A stretch of DNA of 64,000 nucleotides from Symplocastrum torsivum CPER-KK1. GTDB taxonomy: Bacteria > Cyanobacteriota > Cyanobacteriia > Cyanobacteriales > Coleofasciculaceae. The stretch lies in assembly GCA_019358875.1 (NCBI GenBank), contig JAHHIF010000012.1, positions 1 to 64,000 of the forward strand. The letters run 5' to 3'. Both the position numbers and the translations under genes were made by a program. A model generated the notes under the pieces. The model did no database searches. It saw only the letters and a program-made list of their open reading frames with translations, and was not told where the DNA came from. This document shows positions 62,213 to 64,000 of the stretch, one piece after another. The stretch's first letter is position 1. Each line of letters starts with the position of its first letter.

Positions 62213-62404
62213 TTAAAGCTTCGCCATTCTTAACTCACGGGACTGTTGCTTAACACGACCTTCTATGACGGCTTGCTGCAAGTTAAAAAAAGCGTTTAAG
62301 TCATCAATACCGTACTTAGCTTGAAGAAGCTGCCGCAATTTCTCTTCCTCTTCAACCGTCAAGTAACCATTCGAGAGAGCTTGTTGGACAACTTCATAGA
62401 TCAT
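62213..62404 (-). CDS. Small conserved protein of unknown function
   Basis: A 63-residue protein beginning IYEVVQQALSNGYLTVEEEEKLRQLLQAKYG and ending AFFNLQQAVIEGRVKQQSRELRM. The two-helix layout with a conserved GYLT turn and LQQAV...GxVKQ(E/Q)SRE tail is seen in short cyanobacterial proteins. No function is known. It has no close neighbour on its strand; the minus-strand fragment at 62448-62637 lies just upstream. Independent promoter DNA lies between. Confidence 0.65.
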   Translation of the reverse strand: MIYEVVQQALSNGYLTVEEEEKLRQLLQAKYGIDDLNAFFNLQQAVIEGRVKQQSRELRMAKL

Positions 62405-62447
62405 GGTGTTGCCATAGATAAGTGGACAAAAACTAACAGTAGACGTA

Positions 62448-62637
62448 TCAAGAAAGGCGACGGGAGAGTTCTACATTAGCGACATTAAGGTAAATTATCC
62501 GCTCATCTTCTGATTTTGCTCTATCTAAAGGATGACTAAAATCTTGCAATGCTGTATACCAGTCTTGTTTATATTTACCAAGAGCATCTGCCAAGACTTT
62601 AACTTCATTGCTAGAGTGGCGATTTCTTTACTAATTT
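62448..62637 (-). pseudogene. Start-less C-terminal gene fragment
   Basis: On the minus strand a frame closed by TAA on its upstream side and ending at TGA 62450-62448 reads HSSNEVKVLADALGKYKQDW, then SHPLDRAKSEDERIIYLNV and ANVELSRRLS. There is no start codon with an RBS near its beginning. The sequence has protein-like composition but no family I recognise. I read it as the tail of a gene whose front has been lost. Confidence 0.4.
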
Positions 62638-62646
62638 TCAAGCTAA

Positions 62647-63015
62647 ATATGGGTTTTTAGCTACATTTCAGATACCTTTAGTTTGAAAGAAATAATGTTG
62701 TATGGCGCTATACACTCCGCTGTCTTTAGGCGATCATTTTACACAATTTTCATTGTCGAAAATTATATGGGTCTGCCTATTGCTTTTCAGGGAATACATT
62801 TCCGGCGAGACTTTGCGAATAAAAGTCCTGTAACGACAGAATTTTGGCATCAAGATTTGGAAGATCGCCGAATATTGAAGGTAATTATTTACTTGAGTGA
62901 TGTTAGCGAGGAGCATGGTCTTTTTGAATATATTCCGAAACCTAGAGTTTCACCTCTATTATCTTGGCTGATCCACTACAAGATTAGGAGGGCTGACAGT
63001 AGAATCAGGGTCTAG
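62647..63015 (+). pseudogene. Phytanoyl-CoA dioxygenase-like fragment, both ends missing
   Basis: An open frame from about 62647 reads WVFSYISDTFSLKEIMLYG, then GIHFRRDFANKSPVTTEFWHQDLEDRRILKVIIYLSDV and EEHGLFEYIPK. WHQDLEDRR (HxD iron ligands), followed by VIIYLSDV and EHGLFEYIPK, is the pattern of PhyH-family Fe(II)/2-oxoglutarate dioxygenases. The upstream end has no proper start (it opens after TAA at 62644), and the protein stops at 63015 before the distal His-x(n)-Arg part of the active site. It cannot be active. It is a remnant next to another fragment on the opposite strand. Confidence 0.6.
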
Positions 63016-63285
63016 AACTCCAGCCGTTTCGGTCTAAGCTTTGGGGCAAGGTGGTGGAGAGTATAGACAATGGCGAGGGTTATAGGTTAAACAGGTTCAT
63101 AGGCAAATGGCTTTCTTTGGTTGCGATCGCTCTACCTAGGAAGCTATTGCAAGATTGATTGGCAACATGAATTCATTGGGAAAAGGTAAAGGGGAAGGAT
63201 AAGAATCATTTCACCTTTACCCCTTCCCCTAAAATCAATTGAGGATTAGCGATCGCTTTTAGCTCTCCTATACTCACCTTTGATA

Positions 63286-63867
63286 ATGTTTACTATTCAG
63301 CCTTCGCAACCTCAAACCTTGCAATTACCCACCGCTTACTGCAACCCCCTTCATCTAGTTACAGACACAGGGCAGGCAGTTGAAATCTCTACTCATCGTC
63401 CCAGTCTCTTTATCACTGAAAACTTAGAGCGTGTCTTACCGGGTTGGAATTTACCAGTATTGTGGGTAGTGATTGTTTTGCAGCAAGCTCGATATGAACT
63501 GCTGACAACGACTCCTCAAGTGGAGCAAGAGAAAGAGCGGTTGCGAGAACAGTTTATGCGCTTCGGTTTTGATGTGGTATTCAATTTGCGCGATCGCGGC
63601 TTTTTGAGTAATTTGATCGATCCTCGGACTGGCTATCCCTTGCTCTCACCCCCAGGAGAAATTCGCCATGATGACACAGCGGCTGTCAAAGCACTCTTAG
63701 GCTTACCAGTAATTCGCAATCGCTGCCGTGTTCTAAAACATCCCAGTTGGGGTACAGCCGTTTACCCCAGTACCTTACTAACCTCGGCACCGCCAAAGGT
63801 AATAAAGCCTGTACTAAGAAAAGTTGGGTTGCAGCATTGCTGGAAAGAGCTGAAAGCTGATTTGTAA
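63286..63867 (+). CDS. MMADHC-like protein (methylmalonic aciduria and homocystinuria type D homologue)
   Basis: The start ATG 63286 is chosen; TTG 63280, six bases earlier, would add MI. The product is 193 residues and similar throughout to cyanobacterial proteins labelled methylmalonic aciduria and homocystinuria type D (MMADHC), the human relative of which directs intracellular cobalamin. Signatures are VEISTHRPSLFITENLERVLPGW, VVIVLQQARYEL and FDVVFNLRDRGFLSNLIDPRTGYPLLS. The bacterial role is unknown and a B12 function is not shown. No cobalamin gene or riboswitch is adjacent. 133 bp without a gene follow to the window end. Confidence 0.8.
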   Translation: MFTIQPSQPQTLQLPTAYCNPLHLVTDTGQAVEISTHRPSLFITENLERVLPGWNLPVLWVVIVLQQARYELLTTTPQVEQEKERLREQFMRFGFDVVFNLRDRGFLSNLIDPRTGYPLLSPPGEIRHDDTAAVKALLGLPVIRNRCRVLKHPSWGTAVYPSTLLTSAPPKVIKPVLRKVGLQHCWKELKADL

Positions 63868-64000
63868 TAGACTCAAGAAAGTGACTGGTTTAAAAGGTCA
63901 CTTAGCTACTATTCTTGTTTAACCGATCAAGGTAAATCTGATGTTAAGGGCGCTCTCTAGTGCAGCGCGGCGGAAATAAATATCCAGTTGGACATTAGCT

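Noticed and set aside
63190..63240. Terminator from GGTAAAGGGGAAGG and ACCTTTACCCCTTCCCCT
   Set aside because: The complementary segments do not fold into one continuous stem without large shifts; likely a repeat scrap.
63868..64000. Gene at the right edge
   Set aside because: No start, RBS or protein-like frame is visible in the last 133 bp.

Overview
The window comes from a cyanobacterial chromosome, probably a filamentous, non-marine lineage. The HIP1 octamer GCGATCGC is scattered throughout coding and intergenic DNA. Photosynthesis genes are present: nblA (phycobilisome degradation), chlI (Mg-chelatase), a CyanoP/PsbP lipoprotein, psb34 and tocopherol cyclase. Heptamer tandem repeats, a MITE with GGACTTACGCA ends and a group I intron in a tRNA gene also fit. 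I see no rRNA, CRISPR array, prophage or intact insertion sequence. Species cannot be fixed from the sequence alone.

Layout. 1-4.7 kb: start of a membrane protein running off the left edge, an amidase with an internal C-terminal deletion, an AraC regulator, a solitary C5-cytosine DNA methyltransferase and a small secreted protein. 4.9-8.1 kb: four co-directional genes (SMI1/KNR4, RNA 2'-phosphotransferase, Nudix hydrolase, AAA+ ATPase), then a decayed DUF433/DUF5615 toxin-antitoxin pair. 8.4-10.9 kb: ureA and ureD without ureBC, overlapped by a DapL-like aminotransferase. 11-14 kb: a radical SAM protein and a periplasmic propeller-like protein. 14.7-20.1 kb: a large LOV/PAS/GAF histidine kinase followed by a PAS-GGDEF-EAL protein, a possible light-to-c-di-GMP route. 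20.2-24.6 kb: FluG-like amidohydrolase, tandem USP, nblA, pirin and a divergent HxlR regulator.

25-31.3 kb: a ParA ATPase overlapping a coiled-coil partner (McdAB-like), aspartase, an ArsR regulator divergent from thioredoxin, an old yellow enzyme behind a MITE, a transposase scrap and RidA. 31.4-36.1 kb: CheR, a PAS histidine kinase, and an LDH/MDH-fold protein overlapping a tandem-ACT protein. 36-41 kb: ftsX, peptide deformylase, a small membrane protein, an FHA-PrsW fusion, and a Crp-like regulator plus pseudo-receiver pair with codon use unlike its surroundings.

41.3-46 kb: four minus-strand genes of unknown function. All four products carry an I-x-x-(D/E)-G-D-I motif, two are N-terminal paralogues, and one holds seven or more 51-52-residue acidic repeats centred on DWGDLVE. 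This is the best candidate for an undescribed system. 46-53.9 kb: maf, CyanoP, a TPR protein, psb34, a SafE-type/ferric-reductase-like membrane protein, two unknowns, an SPFH protein overlapping a ribbon-helix-helix protein, an RTX protein and a DUF3288 protein. 53.8-60.6 kb: MlaD and MlaF lipid-transport parts, chlI, an alpha/beta hydrolase, a YIP1 protein and tocopherol cyclase. 60.8-64 kb: tRNA-Arg(CCU) split by a 242-bp group I intron, a YdcF-like protein, a small conserved protein, two gene fragments and an MMADHC-like protein.
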